Positions 1 through 6,171 of a DNA stretch of 9,610 bases are shown piece after piece. Under the pieces are notes generated by a model. It worked only from the letters and a program-made list of their open reading frames with translations. It made no database searches and was not told where the DNA came from. The DNA is from JAXHUK01 sp034189725 (lineage in GTDB: Bacteria; Chloroflexota; Dehalococcoidia; SZUA-161), in assembly GCA_034189725.1 (NCBI GenBank), contig JAXHUK010000168.1, positions 1 to 9,610 on the forward strand, written 5' to 3'. The translations under genes were made by a program, and so were the position numbers. The first letter of the stretch is position 1. Each line of letters opens with the position of its first letter.

Positions 1-816
1 GTTCAAATTCACTCCCAAAGAGTCAGCTACCGGTTTACATTTCGTTTTGAGAAGGTGAAATACTTTACCCCGTGCCGGCAACTCTTCCAGTGTTTCCCAG
101 TATCCCATACCTTTGGCCAACACCAGATCGGCATCCTCAAAACTGGTCTTGAACTCCGGTGAAGCCATATCCATTACTACCCCCGGGGTATCGGTGCCAG
201 TGCTTAGTATACCGGGCAATTCACCAGTCATCCCGAATTTCTCTACATCAGCTATTGTTATATCATCCTGTACAGGCGATTCTTTGACCACGTAGGTGAC
301 AGGTGCATATTTCCCAAACAATCTCACAAGCGGTACATCGAAAGGCACTTCGCCGGCGTTATCAGCCAGGTAGAGAATGCTTTTTGTTTCTGTGAGTTTT
401 CGCTCCAACTCTGGAGTATCATCGATTGAAAACTCCACAGGTTTCGCTATCTCTTTAATAATGTCATCAATAGCCATAAAGAAATCTATGTTATTGCCCC
501 GGGCAGCGTAGACGAGGTAGTCCCTGAGATTCCACTTAGTATCATCTCCGACACTTCTCCTGAGTTCCACCGCCATCGCAACCTCTGCCTCTTTTATCTG
601 CCGGTACGGATCACGGTTACCCGTCAACTCCCTAACCAGACGATGCAGCTTCGTAGCTACAACTATAGTCGTCTTATCTGTGGAGAACTCTTTATCAAGG
701 AGCTGCAGCCCCTGTTCGATTACCTGATCTTTCAACTCAGACTGTTCGGCTGCCAATTCGGCTGCCTGTCGTAGCAGTCCTTCCAGGCAGCTATAGCATT
801 CTTCTCTCGCTTTCAT
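1..816 (-). CDS. DUF89 / ARMT1-like metal-dependent phosphatase (3' end cut by window edge)
   Basis: The frame is open from ATG at 816 to base 1 (272 residues, no stop), so only a short C-terminus should be missing, as family members are about 285-290 residues. It resembles DUF89 subfamily I (archaeal AF1104/PH1575 type). Visible marks are an N-terminal CxxC (ECYSC, C7 and C10), GNNIDF at 107-112, the metal-site motif DNAGEVPFD at 152-160, KESPVQDD at 178-185, AKGMGYWETL at 234-243 and KCKPVADSLGV at 259-269. The family is proposed to act as damage-control phosphatases that hydrolyse aberrant or over-reactive phosphometabolites using Mn, Co or Ni. It is cytosolic: no signal peptide or membrane segment is seen. 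The usual G-N-x-E of the fourth motif reads G-Y-W-E here, replacing a normally polar Asn. It stands alone, transcribed away from the next gene. The substrate is unknown; the family call is firm. Confidence 0.87.
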   Translation of the reverse strand, partial: MKAREECYSCLEGLLRQAAELAAEQSELKDQVIEQGLQLLDKEFSTDKTTIVVATKLHRLVRELTGNRDPYRQIKEAEVAMAVELRRSVGDDTKWNLRDYLVYAARGNNIDFFMAIDDIIKEIAKPVEFSIDDTPELERKLTETKSILYLADNAGEVPFDVPLVRLFGKYAPVTYVVKESPVQDDITIADVEKFGMTGELPGILSTGTDTPGVVMDMASPEFKTSFEDADLVLAKGMGYWETLEELPARGKVFHLLKTKCKPVADSLGVNLN

Positions 817-836
817 ACTTCACACCGTTTTAATTA

Positions 837-842
837 ATTATA
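837..842 (-). promoter_or_regulatory. Candidate -10 box for the DUF89 gene
   Basis: The minus strand reads TATAAT, a perfect -10 hexamer, ending 20 bases before the ATG at 816. The sequence 17 bases further upstream (TTTTGT) is a poor -35. Transcription would start near 830 and leave a leader of about 14 bases with only a weak ribosome site (GGTGTGAAG). The adjacent sequence is very AT-rich (TTAATTAATTA). Confidence 0.4.
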
Positions 843-963
843 CAGGACATGAGACAAGCACAAAAGGCTTACTATCACTATTAGTTAAACGACACATACA
901 TAACCCAACTGAAACTACAGGATTATAGTGTTCTTCTTCTAAAGATTAGGGATGACTGCAAGA

Positions 964-991
964 GTGGTTTCTGGTCATGAAACCGCTTTTT
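964..991 (+). terminator. Intrinsic (Rho-independent) terminator-like hairpin
   Basis: GTGGTTTC (964-971) pairs with GAAACCGC (979-986) in an 8-bp stem with one G-T wobble around a 7-base loop, followed directly by TTTTT (987-991). This is the textbook layout for the plus strand. The minus strand has no T-run after the stem. No plus-strand gene lies upstream in the window, so it is either an attenuator for a transcript starting near 900-950 or the end of an unseen small RNA. Confidence 0.55.
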
Positions 992-1026
992 GTGAGGCAG
1001 AAAACACAGTTAATCGCAGCGGATTA

Positions 1027-1055
1027 TTGACAGCAGGTGAACAGTGGAATAGGAT
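1027..1055 (+). promoter_or_regulatory. Sigma70-like promoter of the nuclease fusion gene
   Basis: TTGACA (1027-1032, perfect -35) is followed after exactly 17 bases by TAGGAT (1050-1055, 4 of 6 matches to TATAAT). Transcription would begin near 1062, giving a leader of about 50 bases before the ATG at 1111. It lies downstream of the terminator at 964-991, so the gene is probably transcribed independently of anything to the left. Confidence 0.6.
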
Positions 1056-1097
1056 TTCTACATTCAGCAACCAAATAACAGTTCATGTTATGCAGAT

Positions 1098-1104
1098 AAG
1101 GAGG
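1098..1104 (+). promoter_or_regulatory. Strong ribosome binding site that decides the start at 1111
   Basis: AAGGAGG lies 6 bases before ATG 1111, an optimal Shine-Dalgarno arrangement. The upstream in-frame ATG at 952 has no comparable site (it is preceded by GATTAGGG) and lies before the terminator and promoter, so 1111 is preferred. Confidence 0.8.
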
Positions 1105-1110
1105 TTCAAT

Positions 1111-1794
1111 ATGTCGCAACAAATTGGAGTCCTTTCCGTCTTCGATAGCAGCAGGCTTAAAGAGCCGCCGGCTATTTGGTTGGTGCTGCTGAAGTGGTTA
1201 TTACTGATCCCCCGATATATCGTTCTACTGCTTCTCATGATAGCGTTCCTGTTTACCAATATTCTCTCCTATATCGCGATCTTTCTTACAGCCAAGTTTC
1301 CACCAAATAGGTTCGACTGCAAAACGAGGTTTATAAATTGGACATATCGTACAGGATTCTATAGCTTGGAGGAGTACATTTATAGAAAATGGTTCGATAT
1401 CAACTGGGGCTCAAATCTTGAGTTCTTTAAAGACAATAAACATGGGGCCCGGCGATTTCCTGCGGGGCCCTGGACCATCGATTTTCTGGCACGCGATGTA
1501 GATACGAACAGCCTCGTTGTTATCCAATTGAAGAGGGGGGAGACAAGTGATTCCACGGTCGGGCAACTCCTGCGATATATAAGCTGGATTAAAGAGAAGG
1601 TTGCCGCTGAAGGGCAAAATGTAAGAGGAATAATCATCACCAAAGACGTGGATGCAGCATTAGAGTATGCTGTGCGGAACCTGGAATATGTAGAAATCAG
1701 AACATATGAGGTTGATTTTCAATTGAAACTCAAACCATTCCAGGCCAAAATTCGTACCAATCCTGACGAAGAACTCGTAACAATAACCCAGTAG
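1111..1794 (+). CDS. Membrane-anchored NucS-like PD-(D/E)XK nuclease: DUF4389-like segment + nuclease domain
   Basis: The product has 227 residues. Residues 21-62 are strongly hydrophobic, and with the following stretch (IPRYIVLL at 33-40, then a KFPP/F segment and INWTYR at 75-80) they resemble the DUF4389 membrane domain. Residues 100-200 resemble the catalytic domain of NucS/EndoMS (DUF91): GARRFPAGPWTIDFLARD at 112-129 with candidate catalytic D124, VVIQLKRG at 136-143, QLLRY at 152-156 and VRGIII at 171-176. The catalytic ExK is QxK here (Q139, K141; codon CAA). QxK is an accepted variant in Mrr-type nucleases, but activity is not assured. The N-terminal DNA-binding/dimerisation domain of true NucS is missing and the membrane segment stands in its place. 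A frame extension to ATG 952 exists but is unlikely (see ribosome site). It is monocistronic and convergent with comB. The natural role is unknown: defence, DNA uptake or degradation at the membrane, or a non-catalytic sensor are all possible. Confidence 0.8.
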   Translation: MSQQIGVLSVFDSSRLKEPPAIWLVLLKWLLLIPRYIVLLLLMIAFLFTNILSYIAIFLTAKFPPNRFDCKTRFINWTYRTGFYSLEEYIYRKWFDINWGSNLEFFKDNKHGARRFPAGPWTIDFLARDVDTNSLVVIQLKRGETSDSTVGQLLRYISWIKEKVAAEGQNVRGIIITKDVDAALEYAVRNLEYVEIRTYEVDFQLKLKPFQAKIRTNPDEELVTITQ

Positions 1795-1837
1795 AATATA
1801 CCCCATAGGTATGTGGAATCAGTGCGTGTAATAAGAT

Positions 1838-2593
1838 TCACGAGAGGACAACACGTGCTCCATCGAACATCGGAACAACACTATATTCATCCACTTGAGA
1901 AACAAACTCCAGGTCCGGCGCAAAACCAATAGACTGCAAATAGCGGCCATGGACGCTTGATGAGACAACTTCTAGCACCAGCTCTCTATTTGTTGCTGCA
2001 AGTCCCGCAGCGATAGTAGCGCCGTCCATCATCTGAGCAACGATCCCTTCTTGATGGAGTTCATTGCCTATTTTCTCCACAATCAATCCCGCGCAAAACA
2101 TGTCCTCAGCCGATGGATTGCCATAGCGGCCGGAACAAATAATTGCTATTCCCCGGGCTCTTCTATTAACCGCTGCCCTTACCATAACTGAAGATATGGC
2201 CGATACGTTCAAGAGTGCCGCTATGTATACAGGCCTCTTGCATGCCAAATAGGCTTTGCGGATCGCCCCGGTCCCGTTCGAGGTATAGAATACGATGTGT
2301 TTATCTCGAACAACACCAGGTTCCCGATACTCCAGAGGGGAGTTGCCCAGGTCAAAACCGGGTATTCTCTTGCCCATATCCTCCCCACCAAGCAGGCAAC
2401 TCCCTTTATTGAAGCTGGCCGCGCTTTTCATCGCCTCATCAATATCAAGACAGGGATAGACAGCGACCGCTCCACTTGACAGTGCTACAGTTATCGTGCT
2501 CGTCGCCCTGAGAACATCAATAACTGCGCACACGCATCCTTCCAGGTTCTCTCGCTCAAGAAAAGTGGGAGCAACGATAACATCCAGTTTCAT
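1838..2593 (-). CDS. comB: 2-phosphosulfolactate phosphatase ComB
   Basis: The 251-residue protein matches the Mg-dependent ComB family (EC 3.1.3.71), which dephosphorylates 2-phosphosulfolactate to sulfolactate, a step known from coenzyme M synthesis in methanogens and sulfolactate formation in some bacteria. Conserved blocks in order are IDVLRATST at 25-33, GGED at 69-72, PGFDLGNSPLEY at 78-89, TSNGT at 104-108, SGRYGNPSAEDMFCAG at 154-169 and GFAPDL at 223-228. Length is normal and it is cytosolic. Two ATGs are possible. The one at 2593 has GGAAG (2600-2604) 6 bases upstream and gives the usual MKxDV start, whereas 2599 would leave no spacing. On the minus strand a TGG-TATACT extended -10 lies at 2611-2619, close enough to give a very short leader. 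No phosphosulfolactate synthase (ComA) or dehydrogenase (ComC) gene is nearby, so the pathway here is not shown by context. Confidence 0.9.
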   Translation of the reverse strand: MKLDVIVAPTFLERENLEGCVCAVIDVLRATSTITVALSSGAVAVYPCLDIDEAMKSAASFNKGSCLLGGEDMGKRIPGFDLGNSPLEYREPGVVRDKHIVFYTSNGTGAIRKAYLACKRPVYIAALLNVSAISSVMVRAAVNRRARGIAIICSGRYGNPSAEDMFCAGLIVEKIGNELHQEGIVAQMMDGATIAAGLAATNRELVLEVVSSSVHGRYLQSIGFAPDLEFVSQVDEYSVVPMFDGARVVLS

Positions 2594-2779
2594 AAACATC
2601 TTCCGCTAGTAGTATACCACAACATGACCGTCTCAATCTCAGCTACTTCAGACAGGCTATTCACGTGATGACAAATCAGAGCTAAAGGTGTAACATGAAG
2701 GTTACGGAAAACAGGGCGCAACGGCAAAGTAAAATTGAACAGGTGATGGTTACATCTACAGATAAAAGGAGAAGGGACA

Positions 2780-3043
2780 ATGGAAAAAGAGAAATTCACG
2801 ATAGCAGGAAATCAATTGGTCGACAAGGTCAAGCAGATAATAAGTGAAGGCAATGTGAGAAGGGTACGCTTGCTCCACGACGATCGTCCGCTGATAGACA
2901 TTCCATTGACAGTGGGAGTTCCTGTTGCCGTGGCAACGGTTCTCACCGTTCCAGTGCTGGCAGCACTGGGGGCAGTTGCTGCTCTGGTCACAGAATGCAC
3001 TCTCGAGGTCGAAAGGGAGGAACCTAAGCAGAAGGGAGAATGA
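2780..3043 (+). CDS. DUF4342 domain protein
   Basis: This 87-residue protein matches the DUF4342 pattern end to end. A short helical N-terminus (FTIAGNQLVDKVKQIISEGN, 6-25) is followed by VRRVRLLHDD (26-35), IDIPLTVGV (39-47), a hydrophobic Ala/Val-rich stretch (about 48-70) and a final TECTLEVER strand (71-79). The family has no assigned function. The hydrophobic stretch may be a membrane hairpin or a buried core. The start is well supported: AAAAGGAG (2764-2771) lies 8 bases before the ATG. It is a lone gene, divergent from comB and convergent with the response regulator, so context gives no role. A GTAAC-N6-GTTAC dyad at 2690-2705 lies about 75 bases upstream and could be an operator, though it is short enough to be chance. 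Confidence 0.85.
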   Translation: MEKEKFTIAGNQLVDKVKQIISEGNVRRVRLLHDDRPLIDIPLTVGVPVAVATVLTVPVLAALGAVAALVTECTLEVEREEPKQKGE

Positions 3044-3117
3044 AAAAATACGAGCTGTGCATTTCATTCTTCCGTTCGCAAATCGGCATTGAGAAATATT
3101 GCCTCAGCCAGAGTAGT

Positions 3118-3783
3118 TCAACCTGACCCCGGCTGAACCAGGCCGCTCTCGTAGGCAAATACCACTGCCTGTACCCGGTCGCGCAAACCCAGCTTGGTGA
3201 GAACGTTAGATACATGCGTCTTGACCGTTGTCTCACTGACAAATAACTCATCGGCGATCTCGGCGTTGGTCTTCCCCTTGGCCAACAGACGCAGTACTTC
3301 GACCTCACGTTCTGTGAGATGATCAAGGTCATCTTTGTAACCCGTAGGTAGTGGCCGGCGGGCGAACTCTTCGATAATGCGACGGGTGACTGAGGGTGCT
3401 AGAAGAGCGTTTCCCTCTGCCACCACTCGAATACCACTTATCAAGTCCTCCGGAGGGGCGTTCTTGAGAAGAAATCCGCTAGCACCTGCGCGCAGCGCTT
3501 CGAATATATAGTCGTCACGTTCAAATGTGGTAAGTATGAGCACACGACTGCTAGCTTGGCTCTCCGAACCGATAATACGACGCGTTGCCTCCAGACCGTC
3601 CATAACAGGCATTTGAATGTCCATCAGTACAACATCAGGCTGCAGCCTTTGCATCGCAGAAATTGCTCCCAGTCCATCTTCGGCCTCACCAACGACTTCA
3701 ATATCTGGTTCCGCCTCGAGAAACATGCGAAACCCTGCCCTCACCATTGCCTGGTCGTCAACCAGCAGTACCCTGATGCTCAT
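3118..3783 (-). CDS. NarL/FixJ-family response regulator (LuxR-type DNA-binding)
   Basis: The 221-residue protein has a receiver domain (about 3-120) followed by a LuxR-type helix-turn-helix (about 153-217). Receiver residues are all present: acidic pair D9/D10, phospho-acceptor D55 (VVLMDIQMP), T85 and K107. The C-terminal LTEREVEVLRLLAKGKTNAEIA (156 onward) and SETTVKTHVSNVLTKL (183-198, recognition helix) are typical. Phosphorylation at D55 by the overlapping kinase should drive dimerisation and promoter binding. Its ATG overlaps the kinase stop (ATGA, 3780-3783), and a ribosome site GGGGAG (3790-3795) lies 6 bases upstream inside the kinase gene, so the two are translationally coupled. 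The divergent lipoprotein/ABC genes are the likely targets (inference from neighbourhood). It ends convergently with the DUF4342 gene, 74 bases away, without a convincing terminator. Confidence 0.95.
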   Translation of the reverse strand: MSIRVLLVDDQAMVRAGFRMFLEAEPDIEVVGEAEDGLGAISAMQRLQPDVVLMDIQMPVMDGLEATRRIIGSESQASSRVLILTTFERDDYIFEALRAGASGFLLKNAPPEDLISGIRVVAEGNALLAPSVTRRIIEEFARRPLPTGYKDDLDHLTEREVEVLRLLAKGKTNAEIADELFVSETTVKTHVSNVLTKLGLRDRVQAVVFAYESGLVQPGSG

Positions 3784-5000
3784 GATATTCTCCCCTTTAG
3801 TGGGAGTTTAGCGCGAACGGTAAACCCAATCCCAGAAACCTTGCCTGCCTCGAACTCACCACCAAGAAGACTAACACGCTCTCGCATACCAATGATACCT
3901 TTGCCACTCACTTTCTGTTTTTTATCAGGAGCAAGCTCACCTCCGTTATCGATTATCTCCAGCTCTATAGTGCTATCTGTGTAGCGTATTGTCACAACAG
4001 CTTCGGCACGACCGGCATGTTTGAGTGTATTGGTAAGCGCTTCCTGTACAATTCGGTAGGCAGACAGGTCTATGCTTGGAGGAAGTTGCAGCTCTTCTCC
4101 CTCAATCTTTACATCGACCGGGAGGCCCGCCTCATTCATATCGGCTACAAGCGAATTCAACTGCTTAAGACTCGGTTGTGGCGTTAGCCCATCTTGCTGG
4201 CTTTCCTGGCGTAGAAATCCCAGTAAGCGATGTAATTCAGCAACCGCCTGTCTGCTGGATGTTTCGATCAAAGATAGTGCTTCATGCGCCTTACCAGGCT
4301 GTTGTTCCAGGACTCTCCTTGCTGCACCTGCCTGAATACCCATCACGCTGACATGATGCGCAACCACATCGTGCAACTCCCGGGCAATACGAACTCGCTC
4401 ATCGAGCACAGCGCGGCGAGCGTTTTCCTCACGTTCGTGCTCGAGTTGCACAGTACGTTCATTCAATTCCGTCTCACGCTCACGACGACTCCGCCAAACA
4501 GCACCGAACCACCAGGCAGCGCCGAATATTAAATAGCTCCAGAATAAAGAAAGTAACCTGAGTAAGATTTGGTTGCCTTCGAAATCCGATAGATCAACAA
4601 TTAATGTCGCATACGTGTTAAAACCCATCAACACGACAAAAGCCACGCCACAGACCCAGTTGCGCCAGCGACCACCAAAGGCAGCAGCACTCAAAAATGC
4701 CAGAAGAACTGCATTCCCTGTAAAGCTTCCCTCAGGAATCTCAAGTACCCGATGCAGGATGAGGAGAGCAGTCATTGCCAATACCACAGCAAGAGGGAAG
4801 CGACGCCGCCACGTCAGGGGGAGAATGATGAGAAGAGTGAGTGCCACCGCTACCGAAAGAGGTACAGACACCGGCTGGCGCAAGTCCCAATATACAAGGA
4901 GTTGCAGCAATGCAAGCCCAGTGAACACCAGAGCAACCACACCATCAGTGATCGTCGGATGGCTGTTCATCGCCCTGGTTACCAGTGTGAGAATTTTCAT
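3780..5000 (-). CDS. Sensor histidine kinase, HPK7 type (HisKA_3)
   Basis: The 406-residue integral-membrane kinase has an N-terminal half with about five or six hydrophobic segments (roughly 19-37, 46-63, 69-86, 97-109, 115-135, 148-168) and only short loops, so it likely senses within or at the membrane. A charged coiled region (170-200) leads to the dimerisation domain with phospho-acceptor H210 in RIARELHDVVAHHVSVM. The ATPase part shows the N box QEALTNTLKHAG (319-330, N324), DNGG (351-354) and GKGIIGMRERV (366-376). This is the LiaS/DesK/NarX-like class that pairs with NarL-type regulators, and its regulator follows with a 4-base overlap. The start at 5000 has no ribosome site but has TATACT (5007-5012) 6 bases upstream on the minus strand, so a leaderless mRNA is possible. 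An internal ATG at 4970 (residue 11) is the alternative. Confidence 0.94.
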   Translation of the reverse strand: MKILTLVTRAMNSHPTITDGVVALVFTGLALLQLLVYWDLRQPVSVPLSVAVALTLLIILPLTWRRRFPLAVVLAMTALLILHRVLEIPEGSFTGNAVLLAFLSAAAFGGRWRNWVCGVAFVVLMGFNTYATLIVDLSDFEGNQILLRLLSLFWSYLIFGAAWWFGAVWRSRRERETELNERTVQLEHEREENARRAVLDERVRIARELHDVVAHHVSVMGIQAGAARRVLEQQPGKAHEALSLIETSSRQAVAELHRLLGFLRQESQQDGLTPQPSLKQLNSLVADMNEAGLPVDVKIEGEELQLPPSIDLSAYRIVQEALTNTLKHAGRAEAVVTIRYTDSTIELEIIDNGGELAPDKKQKVSGKGIIGMRERVSLLGGEFEAGKVSGIGFTVRAKLPLKGRIS

Positions 5001-5006
5001 GAGTCA

Positions 5007-5012
5007 AGTATA
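5007..5012 (-). promoter_or_regulatory. Candidate -10 box for the kinase-regulator operon
   Basis: The minus strand reads TATACT (5 of 6 matches to TATAAT) 6 bases before ATG 5000. No good -35 is seen at 16-18 bases. If used, transcription would begin at or next to the A of the start codon, which fits the lack of a ribosome site. Confidence 0.35.
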
Positions 5013-5141
5013 GTCATCCACGGCGGTGTTTTCATCCCCCACAGGGCTGATTTTCTCTCCACCAGAAGTTGGACATTCTCCGGGTGATAGCAGTTCACAT
5101 GCATTTTATTGACAGGGATTCCGCTGCAAGTACGACGAGGG

Positions 5142-5180
5142 CTGATACATCCTCCCCCTGGAGATGTAGGGATAAATCAG
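5142..5180. repeat. Long imperfect hairpin in the divergent region
   Basis: TACATC-C-TCC (5146-5155) pairs with GGAGATGTA (5160-5168), making nine base pairs with one bulged C around a 4-base loop CCCT. A second outer pairing, CTGAT (5142-5146) with ATCAG (5176-5180), could enclose it, sharing one base with the inner arm. No T-run follows, so it is not an ordinary terminator. It may be an operator dyad or a leader RNA structure if transcription starts from the TTGACA at 5109. Confidence 0.5.
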
Positions 5181-5324
5181 CAACTCAGGTGATGACAACC
5201 ATAACGCTACCCCGCATACTAGTAACGTTGATACGAGTCCCCGACGCTGAGCACTTGTGGTTGATATTCACTGCTTGGGAAGCCTTGTGATTCGGTCAGA
5301 TAGTGCGAACCATTATGCCAGGTG

Positions 5325-5330
5325 TATAAT
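5325..5330 (+). promoter_or_regulatory. -10 box of the lipoprotein/ABC gene series
   Basis: A perfect TATAAT lies 31 bases before ATG 5362, so a transcript would begin near 5337 with a leader of about 25 bases including the ribosome site. No recognisable -35 lies 16-18 bases upstream (AGTGCG at 17). That pattern is common for promoters that need an activator, consistent with control by the adjacent response regulator (inference). Confidence 0.5.
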
Positions 5331-5347
5331 AATGAGACAACAAAAAG

Positions 5348-5354
5348 AAAGGAG
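5348..5354 (+). promoter_or_regulatory. Ribosome binding site that decides the start at 5362
   Basis: AAAGGAG lies 7 bases before ATG 5362. The frame is open further upstream to 5257, but starting at 5362 puts a lysine followed by a hydrophobic signal and lipobox at the N-terminus, as expected for a lipoprotein. Confidence 0.8.
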
Positions 5355-5361
5355 AGCGGTC

Positions 5362-6150
5362 ATGAAAGCGCAAAAGGGAATGGCTCTCGTTGTTATCCTG
5401 GTACTAATTGGCAGCATGTTAGTGGGAATCGCCGGATGCGGTCAGACTATAACAGGCTCTTCGGAGATCGAGACCAGAGAACTGGATTTCAGTGATTTTA
5501 CGCGTATAAACGTGGGAAGTGCGTTCGAGGTCGATATTACTGAATCAGATTCGTACCGGGTCAGCATAACCTTAAACAAAAACCTGTTCGACTATCTCGA
5601 TGCCTCTCAAAATGGTGACACACTGACAATACGACTTGAACCATACCACAACTATATTCGTACGACCCAGATAGCTACTATCACCCTCCCCGACTTGCAC
5701 AGGCTCGAGCTATCGGGTGCAGCGGAATGCGATGTCGAGGGATTCAGCGCACCACATTCCCTGGAGCTTGAACTATCTGGAGCAAGCTCTCTGGAGATTG
5801 CTGACATGTCAACCGAAGATATTGACCTCGACATATCGGGGGCAAGCAAGGTCAATGGTAGTGTAACATCCGAGGACGTTGTATTTGACGTGTCAGGAGC
5901 AAGCAGGGTCACCCTGCGAGGTTCAGGAAATGACATCGTGATTGATGCATCCGGGGCTAGCAGTATAGATCTGGAAGAGTTCATGGTAAACAACGCTGAT
6001 GTCAGCTTCAGTGGCGCCAGTCATGGCACAGTGAACCTGGATGGGAGATTGGATGCCGAACTCAGTGGTGCATCTCATCTTGGTTACATTGGCGAGCCTA
6101 CAATGGGAGATATAGACATCTCAGGTGCTTCCTCGCTTAACAAAAAATGA
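5362..6150 (+). CDS. DUF2807 (head GIN domain) lipoprotein with eight SGA coils
   Basis: The 262-residue protein begins with a lipoprotein signal (K2, K5, hydrophobic 8-24, lipobox IAGC with lipidated C26), so it should be anchored outside the membrane. Residues 36-110 (RELDFSDFTRINVGSAFEVDIT) match the DUF2807 start. From 118 to 256 the motif SGA recurs eight times, at S118, S139, S159, S178, S197, S217, S235 and S254, usually as hydrophobic-SGAS. The 18-21 residue spacing suits a right-handed beta-solenoid with one SGA turn per coil. All eight SGA triplets are spelled with different codons, so the repeat is held at protein level. The product is 21 bases upstream of the ABC ATPase gene, suggesting co-transcription. 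Role is unknown; an accessory or sensing partner of the ABC exporter and kinase is plausible, by analogy with the solenoid-like C-terminal part of LiaF. Confidence 0.88.
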   Translation: MKAQKGMALVVILVLIGSMLVGIAGCGQTITGSSEIETRELDFSDFTRINVGSAFEVDITESDSYRVSITLNKNLFDYLDASQNGDTLTIRLEPYHNYIRTTQIATITLPDLHRLELSGAAECDVEGFSAPHSLELELSGASSLEIADMSTEDIDLDISGASKVNGSVTSEDVVFDVSGASRVTLRGSGNDIVIDASGASSIDLEEFMVNNADVSFSGASHGTVNLDGRLDAELSGASHLGYIGEPTMGDIDISGASSLNKK

Positions 6151-6171
6151 GTTGAACTAAAAGGAATCTAT

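Larger units (their letters stand above)
817..1110. other. Intergenic region between DUF89 gene and nuclease fusion
   Basis: This 294-base divergent region holds a minus-strand -10 box next to the left gene, an intrinsic terminator on the plus strand (964-991), a plus-strand promoter (1027-1055) and the ribosome site of the next gene. The plus reading frame is open from 952, but the terminator and promoter inside it argue that 952-1110 is not coding. No RNA family was recognised. Confidence 0.6.
5001..5361. other. Divergent regulatory region between the kinase operon and the lipoprotein/ABC genes
   Basis: These 361 bases have no convincing gene. Contents: a minus-strand -10 next to the kinase start, a plus-strand TTGACA at 5109-5114 with a weak TACGAC 16 bases on (5131-5136), a strong hairpin (5142-5180), and a perfect plus-strand -10 (5325-5330) with the ribosome site of the lipoprotein gene. 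This is the natural place for binding of the NarL-type regulator, but no clear repeated site for it was recognised. Confidence 0.6.

Noticed and set aside
952..1110. N-terminal extension of the nuclease fusion from ATG 952 (53 extra residues)
   Set aside because: It contains an intrinsic terminator and the gene's own promoter, lacks a ribosome site, and the residues look non-protein-like. ATG 1111 has AAGGAGG at ideal spacing.
1796..1814. ATATACC/GGTATGT hairpin between the convergent nuclease fusion and comB
   Set aside because: Weak AT-rich stem with one wobble and no T-run on either strand, so not convincing as a terminator.
2695..2850. Short plus-strand frame starting ATGAAGGTTACG, overlapping the DUF4342 start
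   Set aside because: Its second half overlaps a well-supported gene in another frame, and it has no ribosome site or family resemblance.
3085..3103. GGCA...TGCC imperfect hairpin after the response regulator
   Set aside because: Only four solid pairs before a mismatch and just three T's afterwards on the minus strand.
5069..5290. 73-residue plus-strand frame in the divergent region
   Set aside because: No ribosome site, no recognisable domain, and it spans the hairpin. Composition looks like chance.
5257..5361. Extension of the DUF2807 lipoprotein to ATG 5257
   Set aside because: It would bury the signal sequence and lipobox, and it spans a perfect TATAAT and the ribosome site.
5652..5993. 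Minus-strand frame with repeated LAPD motif
   Set aside because: It is the antisense image of the SGA repeat of the DUF2807 lipoprotein; the periodicity is inherited.
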